From positions 62,001 to 126,000 of the forward strand of contig JAFTXX010000021.1 in assembly GCA_017461475.1 (NCBI GenBank): DNA of 64,000 nt, read 5' to 3'. Under the pieces are notes generated by a model. That model was not told the origin of the DNA, did no database searches, and saw only the letters and a program-made list of their open reading frames with translations. This DNA comes from Clostridia bacterium (GTDB taxonomy: Bacteria > Bacillota > Clostridia > Oscillospirales > CAG-272). Below are positions 7,799-16,535 of this stretch, in pieces. Both the position numbers and the translations under genes were made by a program. Each line of letters begins with the position of its first letter. Position 1 is the first letter of the stretch.

Positions 7799-8654
7799 TG
7801 CCTTTTCCTCCGTTATGCATTCTCAAAAGAATAGTCAATAATTTCTTTTGATTGTTTCTATGATAAATTCCGTCAATAAATCCGTGCTCCATGACAAATT
7901 CAGAAGTCTGAAAACCTTTTGGCAGTGCCTTTTTGGTTGTCTGCTCTATTACTCTTGCTCCCGCAAAACCGATAGTAGCACTCGGTTCTGCCAAAATAAT
8001 ATCCGCTTCCATGGCAAAGCTTGCGGTAACGCCGCCAGTAGTCGGGTCGGTAAGCATTGCGATGTAAAGAAGTCCTGCATCGCTGTGGCGCTTCACTGCG
8101 GCGCTTGTTTTCGCCATTTGCATAAGTGACAGCAGTCCCTCCTGCATACGAGCACCGCCCGAAACGGTAAAGCCCACAACAGGCAAATGATGCTCAGTAG
8201 CATATTCAAAGAGCAATGTAATTTTTTCGCCTACAACGCTCCCCATGCTCCCCATCATAAATGTCGATTCCATAACAAAAATGCAACATTTTTGCTTGCC
8301 GATTTTAGCGATACCGCATATAACCGCTTCTTCCTCATCACTGATTTTTCGAACGCTTTCAAGTTTTTCGGAATATCCGCTGAAATCAAGCGGATTGCCC
8401 GACTTCATATCAGCATACAGTTCGCAAAAAGTACCTTTGTCCGCAATCATATGAAGTCGCTGACGCGCTTTCATGCGAAAATGATACCCGCATGAACAAA
8501 CTAGATTGTTGGCGGCAAGTCTGCTGATTGGTATGTCTTTATGACAATTTGGGCATTTCTTCTCAGGTTCACCTGCATCCTGCTGAACAGGTGCTGCAGT
8601 GCGTCCCCCTTCTTCCAATTGATTTTTCGGTTTTAAAAAGTTCAATAAAGCCAT
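7779..8654 (-). CDS. accD: Acetyl-CoA carboxylase carboxyltransferase subunit beta
   Basis: A 291-residue AccD. A zinc ribbon with two cysteine pairs, CPNCHKD and VCSCGYHFRM, lies at about residues 34-58. The carboxyltransferase core follows, with FTVSGGARMQEGLLSLMQM and the glycine-rich segment TDPTTGGVTASFAMEADI. AGGTGA sits 6 nt before the ATG. It forms the alpha2-beta2 carboxyltransferase with the adjacent AccA; the two reading frames overlap by 20 nt. Confidence 0.96.
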   Translation of the reverse strand: MALLNFLKPKNQLEEGGRTAAPVQQDAGEPEKKCPNCHKDIPISRLAANNLVCSCGYHFRMKARQRLHMIADKGTFCELYADMKSGNPLDFSGYSEKLESVRKISDEEEAVICGIAKIGKQKCCIFVMESTFMMGSMGSVVGEKITLLFEYATEHHLPVVGFTVSGGARMQEGLLSLMQMAKTSAAVKRHSDAGLLYIAMLTDPTTGGVTASFAMEADIILAEPSATIGFAGARVIEQTTKKALPKGFQTSEFVMEHGFIDGIYHRNNQKKLLTILLRMHNGGKGNESSTL

Positions 8655-8658
8655 TTTT

Positions 8659-9966
8659 TCACCTGTTACCCATAAATGTTAGGTCGTAATTTCCCGAAGT
8701 AAACCGTTCATCCTCAACAATGCGCAATTGCTCCTCAATATTTGTTGGAATTCCATCAACTTTTAATTCGCAAAGCGCGGCACGAATTTTTCTAAGCGCC
8801 TCTTCTCTTGTTTTCGCATATACAACAAGCTTTCCAAGCAAAGAATCATAGTAAGGCGATATAGATGTTCCTTCGATAAGACATGTATCAAAGCGAACCG
8901 AAGGTCCTCCGGGAACATGCAACATTCGCAGAGAGCCGCAGCTTTGCGCATTTATACGGCATTCAATAGCCGCTCCGCTGAGACGAATGTCATTTTGGGT
9001 AAAATTCAAAGGTATTCCGGCGGCTATACGTATCTGCCATTTTACAAGGTCAAATCCTGTCAGCATTTCGGTTACGCAATGCTCAACCTGAAGGCGAACA
9101 TTCATTTCCATAAACCAGAAGTTGCCACCCTTGTCGAGCAGAAATTCAAGAGTGCCCGCACCTACATAACCGATTTTTTTCACAGCATCTATCGCGGCTT
9201 CGATAATTTTTTGACGCTGCTCTACAGTTACCGCAGGAGAAGGTGTCTCTTCAAGCAATTTTTGATTTCGCCGTTGAAGCGAGCAATCCCTGTCACCCAG
9301 ACAAACTACGTTTCCCTGCTCGTCAGCGAGCATTTGCAGTTCTACATGGCGTGCAGGAAAAATATATTTTTCAAGATATACAGAGCCGTCTCCGAAAGCG
9401 CTTATAGCTTCGGACGTGGCCTGCATATATGCATTTTCGATTTCGTCGACGGATTTAATAAGGCGAATGCCTCTTCCGCCACCGCCCGCGCACGCCTTAA
9501 GCATAACGGGAAATCCAAGATTTTCGGCAGCTCGTTTTGCTTCTGCGACAGACGCTACCGCTTTTGTTCCCGGAATAACCGAAAGACCGGTATTTTGTAC
9601 CAACTCTTTAAGTATTGCCTTATCGCTCAGTCTCTCCATGCTTTCCGGCTCCGGACCTATAAATACAATTCCGTTTTTGCGGCAAAGACGTGCAAAATGC
9701 GCATTCTCCGACAAAAAACCGTACCCGGGATGAATAGCCTGGGCGCCTGCCAAAATCGCGGTGCTTATAATCTGATTTTCATTCAAATAGCTTTCCGAAG
9801 CTTCGGGACCGCCTATACAGTAACTTTGGTCAGCCAAAGCCACATGAAGCGCGTCTTTATCCGCTTCGGAATACACCGCTACCGTAGCAACTCCCATCTC
9901 TTTGCAAGCGCGAATAATACGTACTGCTATCTCGCCGCGATTGGCAATAAGAATCTTTGAAAACAT
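8659..9966 (-). CDS. accC: Biotin carboxylase subunit of acetyl-CoA carboxylase
   Basis: A 435-residue ATP-grasp enzyme that carboxylates the biotin on AccB. The N-terminus FSKILIANRGEIAVRI is diagnostic. The glycine-rich ATP loop AGGGGRGIRLIKS, the segment RDCSLQRRNQKLLEE and the catalytic region FMEMNVRLQVEHCVTEM are intact. I use the ATG with GGGAGAG 6-7 nt upstream, not one 15 codons earlier. It lies between fabZ (2-nt gap) and accD. At 435 residues it is slightly shorter than the usual 445-455, mostly at the C-terminus. Confidence 0.96.
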   Translation of the reverse strand: MFSKILIANRGEIAVRIIRACKEMGVATVAVYSEADKDALHVALADQSYCIGGPEASESYLNENQIISTAILAGAQAIHPGYGFLSENAHFARLCRKNGIVFIGPEPESMERLSDKAILKELVQNTGLSVIPGTKAVASVAEAKRAAENLGFPVMLKACAGGGGRGIRLIKSVDEIENAYMQATSEAISAFGDGSVYLEKYIFPARHVELQMLADEQGNVVCLGDRDCSLQRRNQKLLEETPSPAVTVEQRQKIIEAAIDAVKKIGYVGAGTLEFLLDKGGNFWFMEMNVRLQVEHCVTEMLTGFDLVKWQIRIAAGIPLNFTQNDIRLSGAAIECRINAQSCGSLRMLHVPGGPSVRFDTCLIEGTSISPYYDSLLGKLVVYAKTREEALRKIRAALCELKVDGIPTNIEEQLRIVEDERFTSGNYDLTFMGNR

Positions 9967-9968
9967 AA

Positions 9969-10385
9969 TTACTCTCCCGTAATTGCGAAAGAAAATTCGG
10001 CAGAGACACAAAGTCTGCCTTCTACAGAGACGGTTCCCTCGGCAAAGTAAAACGGATGCTTTGCTCTTTTAATATGACACTGCGTTTCAATAGTGTGCCC
10101 CGGTTTTACGGGTGAACGAAACTTTACATTGTTAAGTCCCGTATAAACCGGAAGTTTCCCGTCGGTCATTACATCCTTTAATAATACGCATGCTGACTGT
10201 GCAAGTATCTCGCAAAGGATAACACCGGGCACTATAGGATTGTTAGGAAAATGTCCTTTGAGAAAGAACTCATCTCCGCGAACCGTGTAATGGCCTACCG
10301 CGGTGCCGTCGCTCTCCGTTACATCGTCAAGCAATAGCATGTTGTCACGGTGCGGGAGGATATTCATAATTTCATCTCTGTTCAT
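9969..10385 (-). CDS. fabZ: 3-hydroxyacyl-ACP dehydratase FabZ
   Basis: A 138-residue hot-dog-fold dehydratase that removes water from 3-hydroxyacyl-ACP in each elongation cycle. The N-terminus has the NILPHRDNMLLLDDV motif. The catalytic histidine lies in GHFPNNPIVPGVI and the catalytic glutamate in CEILAQSA. It starts 3 nt after accB ends. No FabA-like feature is obvious, so the route to unsaturated fatty acids cannot be judged here. Confidence 0.95.
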   Translation of the reverse strand: MNRDEIMNILPHRDNMLLLDDVTESDGTAVGHYTVRGDEFFLKGHFPNNPIVPGVILCEILAQSACVLLKDVMTDGKLPVYTGLNNVKFRSPVKPGHTIETQCHIKRAKHPFYFAEGTVSVEGRLCVSAEFSFAITGE

Positions 10386-10388
10386 TTG

Positions 10389-10811
10389 TTACCTCTTGAT
10401 ACGAAACAGTTCGGTTCCGAATTCAACTACCTGACCGTTGGTTGCACAAATCTCGGCAATTACACCGTCTTCTTCGGCCGCGATTTCATTCATGAGTTTC
10501 ATTGCCTCAACAATACATATAGTCTGACCTTTTTTAACTCGGTCACCGATAGATACATATGGCTCGGCATTTTCAGCAGGTGCGGTATAAAATACACCTA
10601 CAATGGGAGATTTTACGCTGACATAGTCACCGTTCTCTTTTGGCACGGCAATGGATGTCACAGAAGGTGCCTCTGTAACTGCCGATTCTTTTACGGCAAC
10701 CGATACATTTCGCTCCAGACGAACAGTCTTGTTATCCTCAGTAACTTCAATACCTGTCAATCCAAACTCCTGCATCATTGTCGCATATTTACGAATATCG
10801 GATTCTTTCAT
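10389..10811 (-). CDS. accB: Biotin carboxyl carrier protein of acetyl-CoA carboxylase
   Basis: A 140-residue AccB. A short N-terminal oligomerisation segment is followed by an alanine/proline/valine-poor linker and a C-terminal biotinyl domain. The biotinylated lysine is Lys105 in VEAMKLMNEI. The chosen ATG has AAAGG 7 nt upstream and follows the fabF TGA by 2 nt. Longer frames starting inside fabF have poor spacing to a ribosome-binding site. Confidence 0.95.
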   Translation of the reverse strand: MKESDIRKYATMMQEFGLTGIEVTEDNKTVRLERNVSVAVKESAVTEAPSVTSIAVPKENGDYVSVKSPIVGVFYTAPAENAEPYVSIGDRVKKGQTICIVEAMKLMNEIAAEEDGVIAEICATNGQVVEFGTELFRIKR

Positions 10812-10813
10812 AG

Positions 10814-12052
10814 TCATACCTTTCTGAATGCAAGACATGCGTTGTGACCGCCGAAACCGAGTGAATTCGAAAGCGCCAATGTAATATCGGCTTTTACAGC
10901 TTTATTCGGCACATAGTTAAGGTCACAAGCTTCATCCTGCTCGTTAAGATTAATAGTCGGCGGAATAACACCCTCATTCAGTGCAAACAGACAAGCAAGT
11001 GCCTCTATAGCACCTGCTGCACCAAGCATATGGCCGGTCATCGACTTAGTGGAGCTTACATATGCTTTTTTTGCTGACTCCTCGCCGAGAGCTTTCTTGA
11101 TTGCAACGGTTTCAATTGCGTCATTCATAGGAGTGCCGGTGCCGTGTGCGTTTACATAAATGATATCGCTTTCGCTGTAGCCGGCTTCACGCATTGCGTC
11201 AACCATTGCTTGTGCTCCGCCTCTGGCTTCCGGGTGCGGTGCGGTGATGTGGTGTGCATCACAGGTAGAGCCGTAGCCACATACCTCGCCGTAAATTTTT
11301 GCACCGCGTGCTTTTGCGTGTTCATATTCCTCAAGCACCAGCGCAACCGCGCCTTCTCCGATAACAAATCCACCTCTGCGCTTATCAAAAGGAAGAGACG
11401 CTTCGTCTGGATTTACTGCTGTTGAAAGCGCATGCATATTTACAAATCCCGCAACGCCTGACGCGCTGATAGCCGCTTCTGCACCACCGGTAATAACAGC
11501 GTCGGCATATCCGTGTCTAATCATACGCATTGCCTCACCGATAGCATTGGAACCGGAAGCACAAGCAGTAACAGCAGGCATCGCACTGCCGCGGCAATCA
11601 TGGCGAATGGCAATCATGCCTGCCGCCATATTTGCAATCATCATAGGCACAAAAAGCGGAGAAACGCGGCGCGGTCCTTTCTCCATGAGTTTGGTGTGCT
11701 CAATTTCGAAAGTAGCCATACCGCCGATACCGGTGCCGAACTGTACCGCAAAGCGCTCAGGCGCAACAGTACCTTCAATACCGCTCTCATCTACCGCCTG
11801 CTGTGCCGCTGCGACTGCAAACTGTGCAAAGCGGTCAGTACGTAGTATATCGTTTCTTTCCATATACTCAGCAGGATCAAAATCTTTAACTTCTGCCCCG
11901 AGTTTTGCTTTGAACTCTGTTGTATCAAAAAGCGTGATGGGAGCAATGCCGTTTTTACCGTTTTTAAGGCTATCCCAAGTATCTTTTACATTATTGCCAA
12001 CAGGTGTAATAGCACCGAGACCCGTGACAACAACTCTTCTGTTTTCACTCAT
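10814..12052 (-). CDS. fabF: 3-oxoacyl-ACP synthase II (KAS II)
   Basis: A 412-residue condensing enzyme that extends acyl-ACP with malonyl-ACP. Catalytic Cys164 lies in VTACASGSNA, the first histidine in NAHGTGTPMND and the second in MTGHMLGAAGA, giving the Cys-His-His triad of KAS I/II. Since no fabH is present in the cluster, this is the only ketoacyl synthase visible in the window. Confidence 0.96.
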   Translation of the reverse strand: MSENRRVVVTGLGAITPVGNNVKDTWDSLKNGKNGIAPITLFDTTEFKAKLGAEVKDFDPAEYMERNDILRTDRFAQFAVAAAQQAVDESGIEGTVAPERFAVQFGTGIGGMATFEIEHTKLMEKGPRRVSPLFVPMMIANMAAGMIAIRHDCRGSAMPAVTACASGSNAIGEAMRMIRHGYADAVITGGAEAAISASGVAGFVNMHALSTAVNPDEASLPFDKRRGGFVIGEGAVALVLEEYEHAKARGAKIYGEVCGYGSTCDAHHITAPHPEARGGAQAMVDAMREAGYSESDIIYVNAHGTGTPMNDAIETVAIKKALGEESAKKAYVSSTKSMTGHMLGAAGAIEALACLFALNEGVIPPTINLNEQDEACDLNYVPNKAVKADITLALSNSLGFGGHNACLAFRKV

Positions 12053-12071
12053 TGGTTATCTCCTTCAAACT

Positions 12072-12800
12072 CTACATTGCGATGCCGCCGTCCACACGGA
12101 GCACTTCGCCGGTTACATATTTTGCTGTAGCAAGATATCCCGCTGCTTCGGCAATGTCGTCGGCATCGCCCATTTTACCGAGCGGAATCATCTTAAGAAG
12201 CGGATTTTCTGTCTGATTACCTGTCATATCGGTAGCTATAAACCCCGGGGCAATTGCATTGCAACGGACACCTTTGGGCGCGAGTTCCTTTGCGATGGTT
12301 TTGGTAAGACCGACAAGTCCCGCTTTGGAAGCCGCATAGTTACACTGTCCAACATTGCCCATAAGTCCGGCGACAGACGAGATGTTGATGATACATCCCT
12401 CACGGTTGCGGATAAACAGTCCCGCGGTGTGGCGTATCATGTTAAAAGCTCCTTTAAGGTTTACTGCAATTACCTTATCAAAATCTTCTTCTTTCATCAT
12501 TGCGCAAAGTCCATCGCGCGTGATTCCCGCATTGTTAACCAAAATATGAGCGGTTCCGAAATCAGCCTTGATATTTGCAACTGTTTCTTTTGCCGCATCA
12601 AAGTTTGAAACATCGCATTGATACGCCTTTGCTTCTACCTTATATTCATCCTTGCACTTAGCGCAAACTTTATCAGACAGAGATACATCTCCGATATCCA
12701 CGATTGCAATATTTGCACCCATAGATGCAAGCTTATATGCAATGGCCTCACCGAGACCGCGCGAACCGCCCGTGATTATTGCGGTTTTTCCGTTAAGCAT
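12072..12800 (-). CDS. fabG: 3-oxoacyl-ACP reductase FabG
   Basis: A 242-residue short-chain dehydrogenase that reduces 3-oxoacyl-ACP with NADPH. It has the cofactor motif TGGSRGLGEAIA, the NNAG motif (VNNAGITRDG), the catalytic serine in NISSVAG and the YxxxK pair in CNYAASKAG. It overlaps the end of fabD by 8 nt, typical of translational coupling. Confidence 0.95.
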   Translation of the reverse strand: MLNGKTAIITGGSRGLGEAIAYKLASMGANIAIVDIGDVSLSDKVCAKCKDEYKVEAKAYQCDVSNFDAAKETVANIKADFGTAHILVNNAGITRDGLCAMMKEEDFDKVIAVNLKGAFNMIRHTAGLFIRNREGCIINISSVAGLMGNVGQCNYAASKAGLVGLTKTIAKELAPKGVRCNAIAPGFIATDMTGNQTENPLLKMIPLGKMGDADDIAEAAGYLATAKYVTGEVLRVDGGIAM

Positions 12801-13692
12801 TTTCTACCTCCGCTAAATACTCAAATACTGTCATAGCCTTTACATTAACGTTTATCTTGCCTATCATGTTTGTGAGAGTTCTGCCGGGACCAATTTCGAT
12901 AAACGTGTCGACGCCCGAGTCAATCAAATTTCTGATGATCTTCTCCCAAAGGACAGGACTGCAAATTTGTTTGGAAAGAAGTTCCGAAACATTATCTCCG
13001 TAAGGCTCGGCTGTCATGTTTGAGTAAAGAGTTATATGATTTTCGCTAAATTTTGTATTTGCAAGTTCTTCTGCAAATGCATTTGCGGCTTCATTCATAA
13101 AGGGAGAATGGAAAGCACCTTTTACTTTAAGAGGGATAGCTCTGCCGCCTGCCGCTTTAATATCCGCGGCAAAATCGGTCATCTGAGACGAAAGTCCCGA
13201 AACAGTTATCTGCCCCGGGCAGTTGAAATTAACCGGATAAACCTCAGAATACTTTTCGCATACTTCCTTCACCTGTTCGGGTGCGAGTTTCACAACAGCC
13301 GCCATTGAAGTGTCAAACTTCTCCGCTTCGTCTTGCATAAGTTCGCCGCGTTTACAAACGAGCTGAAATCCGCTTTCACGGTCAAACACGCCGGCGAAAG
13401 CAGCGGCAACAACTTCACCGAGAGAAAAACCCGCAACTGCATCAGGGATAACACCTTTTGCTTTTAACGTTTCAGCCGCCGCAAGTTCCATGGCAAAAAG
13501 GCAAGGCTGAGTGTTTTTCGTCTCTTTCAATTCATCTTCTGTGCCTTCAAAACATTGCATAGATGTACCCGAACGCAAGCTGTCACACATTGCGAAAACA
13601 TCTGATGCAACAGGATACTTTTCTGCAAGCTCTTTGCCCATACCGGGGTATTGGTCGCCTTGACCGGAAAAAATAAATGCTATTTTACCCAT
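12793..13692 (-). CDS. fabD: Malonyl-CoA:ACP transacylase
   Basis: A 299-residue FabD, which moves malonyl groups from CoA to ACP. The N-terminal FIFSGQGDQYPGMGKEL motif and the nucleophile Ser90 in AGFSLGEVVAA are intact, and the histidine motif VKGAFHSPFM follows. It overlaps fabK by 13 nt. Confidence 0.95.
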   Translation of the reverse strand: MGKIAFIFSGQGDQYPGMGKELAEKYPVASDVFAMCDSLRSGTSMQCFEGTEDELKETKNTQPCLFAMELAAAETLKAKGVIPDAVAGFSLGEVVAAAFAGVFDRESGFQLVCKRGELMQDEAEKFDTSMAAVVKLAPEQVKEVCEKYSEVYPVNFNCPGQITVSGLSSQMTDFAADIKAAGGRAIPLKVKGAFHSPFMNEAANAFAEELANTKFSENHITLYSNMTAEPYGDNVSELLSKQICSPVLWEKIIRNLIDSGVDTFIEIGPGRTLTNMIGKINVNVKAMTVFEYLAEVENA

Positions 13693-14624
13693 TGCGCCGC
13701 CCTCATGAGGATGGGCTCTGCCTCATCCATGACTTCCTTAACAATTTCAGCCGCAGGTTGTTCCTTTTTGACCATTGCAGCAATCTGCCCGGCAAGGAAA
13801 CATCCTTTTTCGTTGTCGCCCTCCTGCACTGCAAGGCGAAGCGCGCCTGTCGCAAGCGCTTCAAGCTCTTCATCAGGCATTCCGCCGTATTCCGCCTTAG
13901 AGTAACCTCTTGCAAACGGAGTACGCAAACTGCGCACGGGATGTCCAAGACGCTTTCCGGTCACCATTGTACAAAGGTCCGTGGCTTTGAGTATCTTTTC
14001 TTTATAACTCGGATGTATAGTGCACTCATTAGCGCTCAAGAAGCGTGTACCCATCTGAACACCGCATGCGCCAAGCATAAACGCCGCCGCAACGCCTCTT
14101 CCGTCCGCAATACCGCCTGCCGCAATAACGGGAAGGTCGGTTGCATCACAAATCTGAGGAACAAGAACCATAGTTGTAAGTTCCCCTACATGACCTCCGC
14201 TTTCGCCGCCTTCGGCAATAAGCGCAGAGACACCGAGACGGGTCATCAGTTTCGCCATTGAAACAGAAGCAACGACGGGAATCACCTTGATGTGAGATTC
14301 TTTCCATTCCTTAATATATTTGGAAGGATTGCCCGCACCCGTAGTTACAACTTCTACTTTTTCATCTATAACAATTGCTGCAATGTCGTCCGCATAAGGA
14401 CTCATCAGCATAATATTTACACCAATAGGTTTATTTGTTAGTGACTTGGCTATCTTTATCTGCTCTCTAACATATTCACCGGGAGCATTACCTGCCGCGA
14501 TAATACCAAGACCGCCGCCATTAGAAACAGCGGCGGCCAGTTTACCGTCTGCAATCCAAGCCATACCACCCTGAAAAACCGGGTATTTTATACCAAGTAT
14601 TTCACAAATTTCTGACTTAATCAT
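13680..14624 (-). CDS. fabK: Enoyl-ACP reductase II (FMN-dependent)
   Basis: A 314-residue FabK, the flavin-dependent enoyl-ACP reductase found in many Firmicutes in place of FabI. The start MIKSEICEILGIKYP leads into FQGGMAWIADGKLAAAVSNG, and the TIM-barrel flavin-binding segments IAEGGESGGHVGE, PVIAAGGIADGRG and GVQMGTRFLSANE are present. An upstream in-frame ATG at 14720 would lie entirely inside acpP, so I use the one right after the acpP stop. FabK-containing organisms are expected to be less sensitive to triclosan, which targets FabI. Confidence 0.94.
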   Translation of the reverse strand: MIKSEICEILGIKYPVFQGGMAWIADGKLAAAVSNGGGLGIIAAGNAPGEYVREQIKIAKSLTNKPIGVNIMLMSPYADDIAAIVIDEKVEVVTTGAGNPSKYIKEWKESHIKVIPVVASVSMAKLMTRLGVSALIAEGGESGGHVGELTTMVLVPQICDATDLPVIAAGGIADGRGVAAAFMLGACGVQMGTRFLSANECTIHPSYKEKILKATDLCTMVTGKRLGHPVRSLRTPFARGYSKAEYGGMPDEELEALATGALRLAVQEGDNEKGCFLAGQIAAMVKKEQPAAEIVKEVMDEAEPILMRAAQWVK

Positions 14625-14628
14625 AGTT

Positions 14629-14850
14629 TTAGCCCTGCTTGCTCTGAATAAACTTGTCAAGGTCGCTGATTGTCTCAACCTTCTGGTCAAGTTCAATCTC
14701 AATGCCGATTTCGTCCTCAAGGCTCATAAGAAGCTCTACAGTGTCAAGAGAATCAATGCCGAGTTCGGAAAACTTGCTTTCAGGCTTTACGTCTGCAACA
14801 TCACAGCCTGTGCGCTCCGCAACGATTTTAGCAATAGCATCAAAGTACAT
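14629..14850 (-). CDS. acpP: Acyl carrier protein
   Basis: A 73-residue acidic helical carrier. The 4'-phosphopantetheine attachment site is Ser34 in GIDSLDTVELLM. A strong GGAGG site lies 9-10 nt before the ATG. It is the first gene of the fatty-acid operon. Confidence 0.96.
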   Translation of the reverse strand: MYFDAIAKIVAERTGCDVADVKPESKFSELGIDSLDTVELLMSLEDEIGIEIELDQKVETISDLDKFIQSKQG

Positions 14851-14901
14851 ATCAAAATGCCTCCAAAAATGTATTCAAGCATATGTCAGCTTGTTGGCAT
14901 A

Positions 14902-14907
14902 ATTATA
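14902..14907 (-). promoter_or_regulatory. Candidate -10 element of the fatty-acid synthesis operon
   Basis: TATAAT is present on the minus strand, about 50 nt before acpP. I find no good -35 hexamer 16-18 bp upstream, which could mean an activator is needed or the real promoter lies elsewhere. An imperfect inverted repeat (ATGTCA and TGGCAT, 14883-14900) lies just downstream and could be an operator. Confidence 0.35.
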
Positions 14908-15003
14908 CTAAAAGAGCTGTTCCTTTCTTATTCCGCAAGTGTTCCCTGCGCGTTCCAGAAAAGTGAATTTTTATTGAACATTTATAAAATATTTGTCGAT
15001 GCT

Positions 15004-15054
15004 TAAAATAAAAAGTCATCGAAAGTCGAATACTTTCGATGACTTTTTATTTTA
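15004..15054 (-). terminator. Terminator after the racemase gene
   Basis: Perfect 23-bp arms (15004-15026 and 15032-15054) around a 5-nt loop. The outer part is T/A-rich in both directions and the right arm includes the last codons of the racemase gene. Confidence 0.85.
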
Positions 15055-15745
15055 TACTGTATCCCGCTTTAATGATAGCAGACTTTGCTAAAACAGTAGT
15101 CGGGTCTACGAGGTCTCCGTTAATGCCGTACAGTTTTGCAGCAAGCGGCAATTCGGTGCACCCGAGTATCACAGTCTCTGCCCCCTCTGATTTTAATCTT
15201 GAAAGTTCACGGTTAACAGACGTACTGTCCCATTTATCAGCGCCCGCCTTAACTCCATTATAAATCATATCCATCAAATCCGCCTGCACTTCATCGCTTG
15301 GATATAACAGTTCAATTCCGAATTTTTCAAAGATATTGCCGAACACATTAGTGTGTCTTGTCCCGTCCGTGGCAAGCAAAACTGCTTTGCTGACGGAATT
15401 TGAAACCAAGTGCTTAGCGGTTTCTTCGACAATATTCAATACCGGTATTTTCACATTGGCAACAAGTTCATCATAAAAACCGTGTGAAGTAATGCAAGGT
15501 ATGATAAGAAAATCCGCGCCCGCATCCGCAAGTCTCTCTGCCGATTGAATCAAATAAGGCAACGGAGATTCGGTTCCGTGAAGTATAGCGCTTGTACGGT
15601 CAGGAATTTGCGGATTATTGTCAATCAGAATATGGATGTGTTCCGCGTCTTTCTTAGCGTCTGTTAAATTTATTATTTTGGTAAACAAATCGGCAGTAGC
15701 CATAGGTCCCATGCCGCCGATAATACCAATTGTCTGTTTGTTCAT
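15047..15745 (-). CDS. Aspartate/glutamate racemase family protein
   Basis: A 232-residue member of the Asp/Glu racemase superfamily. The N-terminus TIGIIGGMGPMATADLF and the two cysteine motifs are recognisable: IIPCITSHGFY and VILGCTELPL. Most aspartate racemases have Asn after the first catalytic cysteine (PCNT); here it is Ile (PCIT), which may shift substrate preference. It probably makes a D-amino acid for peptidoglycan or signalling. It is a single-gene unit with its own promoter and terminator. Confidence 0.88.
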   Translation of the reverse strand: MNKQTIGIIGGMGPMATADLFTKIINLTDAKKDAEHIHILIDNNPQIPDRTSAILHGTESPLPYLIQSAERLADAGADFLIIPCITSHGFYDELVANVKIPVLNIVEETAKHLVSNSVSKAVLLATDGTRHTNVFGNIFEKFGIELLYPSDEVQADLMDMIYNGVKAGADKWDSTSVNRELSRLKSEGAETVILGCTELPLAAKLYGINGDLVDPTTVLAKSAIIKAGYSIK

Positions 15746-15823
15746 CGTTTTCTCGTTTCCAACATCATGTAAATGTAATATGCATTAAATGCCGCCGCAG
15801 ATAAAATGCCATCTATTTCAAAT

Positions 15824-15852
15824 ATTATATCATGGTAATGATTAAAAATCAA
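15824..15852 (-). promoter_or_regulatory. Promoter of the racemase gene
   Basis: Minus strand TTGATT (15847-15852), 17-bp spacer, TATAAT (15824-15829) preceded by TGA (extended -10). The leader is about 75 nt. Confidence 0.72.
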
Positions 15853-15880
15853 CATATAACAATTTCAAAAAGTAAATTAA

Positions 15881-15891
15881 CATAGTATAAT
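15881..15891 (+). promoter_or_regulatory. Candidate -10 region upstream of spoVT
   Basis: CATAGTATAAT contains both a sigma-G-like CATAnTA element and a sigma-A-like TATAAT. The matching -35 elements are weak for either factor. In Bacillus subtilis spoVT is sigma-G-dependent; which factor acts here is not settled by the sequence. Confidence 0.35.
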
Positions 15892-15948
15892 TCTTCCCAA
15901 TTTACAGATAATAACTTTGGAGTTTGAATTCAAAGGAGATTGATATAA

Positions 15949-16497
15949 ATGAAAGCAACCGGAATCGTTCGCCGAATAGATGACCTCGGCAGAGTTGTTA
16001 TTCCTAAAGAAATAAGACGCACAATGCGAATAAGAGAAGGCGACCCGCTCGAAATATATACCGACCGTGAAGGCGAAGTCATTTTTAAAAAGTATTCCCC
16101 TATCGGTGAACTAATGTCTTTTGCGGCACAATATGCTGACACTTTAAACAAAACATGCGGAATGTCTGTGATTATTACCGACAGAGACGTGGTGATTGCA
16201 TGCGCGGGTGTTCCTAAGAAGGAATACACAGATAAAAAGATTTCAGGCGAAATTGAAGATGTAATCGAAAGCCGTACATTGTACGTAAAGGCTGAAGAAA
16301 GCGAAAGTTTCTCAATTATCGAAGACAGCACAAGCCATTACGTCAGTTGCGCAATGCCGATAATAAGCGACGGCGACATCGTAGGATGTGTAGCTTCTTT
16401 GTCACTTCCCGAAGAGAAGAACAAAATTACCCGTGAAGTAGAAACAAAACTCATACAAACAGCCGCGTCATTTCTCGGCAAACAGTTGGAAGCATAA
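15949..16497 (+). CDS. spoVT: Stage V sporulation protein T
   Basis: A 182-residue AbrB-family regulator active late in forespore development. The N-terminal swapped-hairpin DNA-binding domain reads MKATGIVRRIDDLGRVVIPK, and a C-terminal GAF-like domain fills about residues 55-180. AAAGGAG lies about 10 nt before the ATG. The full-length family match is a strong marker that this organism forms endospores. It is monocistronic, with a terminator directly after the stop. Confidence 0.96.
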   Translation: MKATGIVRRIDDLGRVVIPKEIRRTMRIREGDPLEIYTDREGEVIFKKYSPIGELMSFAAQYADTLNKTCGMSVIITDRDVVIACAGVPKKEYTDKKISGEIEDVIESRTLYVKAEESESFSIIEDSTSHYVSCAMPIISDGDIVGCVASLSLPEEKNKITREVETKLIQTAASFLGKQLEA

Positions 16498-16535
16498 AAA
16501 AATCGGCAGTATTTTTTCAAATACTGCCGATTTTT
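16498..16535. terminator. Bidirectional terminator between spoVT and the E2-like gene
   Basis: Perfect 17-bp arms (16498-16514, 16519-16535) around a 4-nt loop, with T-runs on both sides. It serves spoVT from the left and the convergent gene from the right, whose stop codon lies within the arm. Confidence 0.9.
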
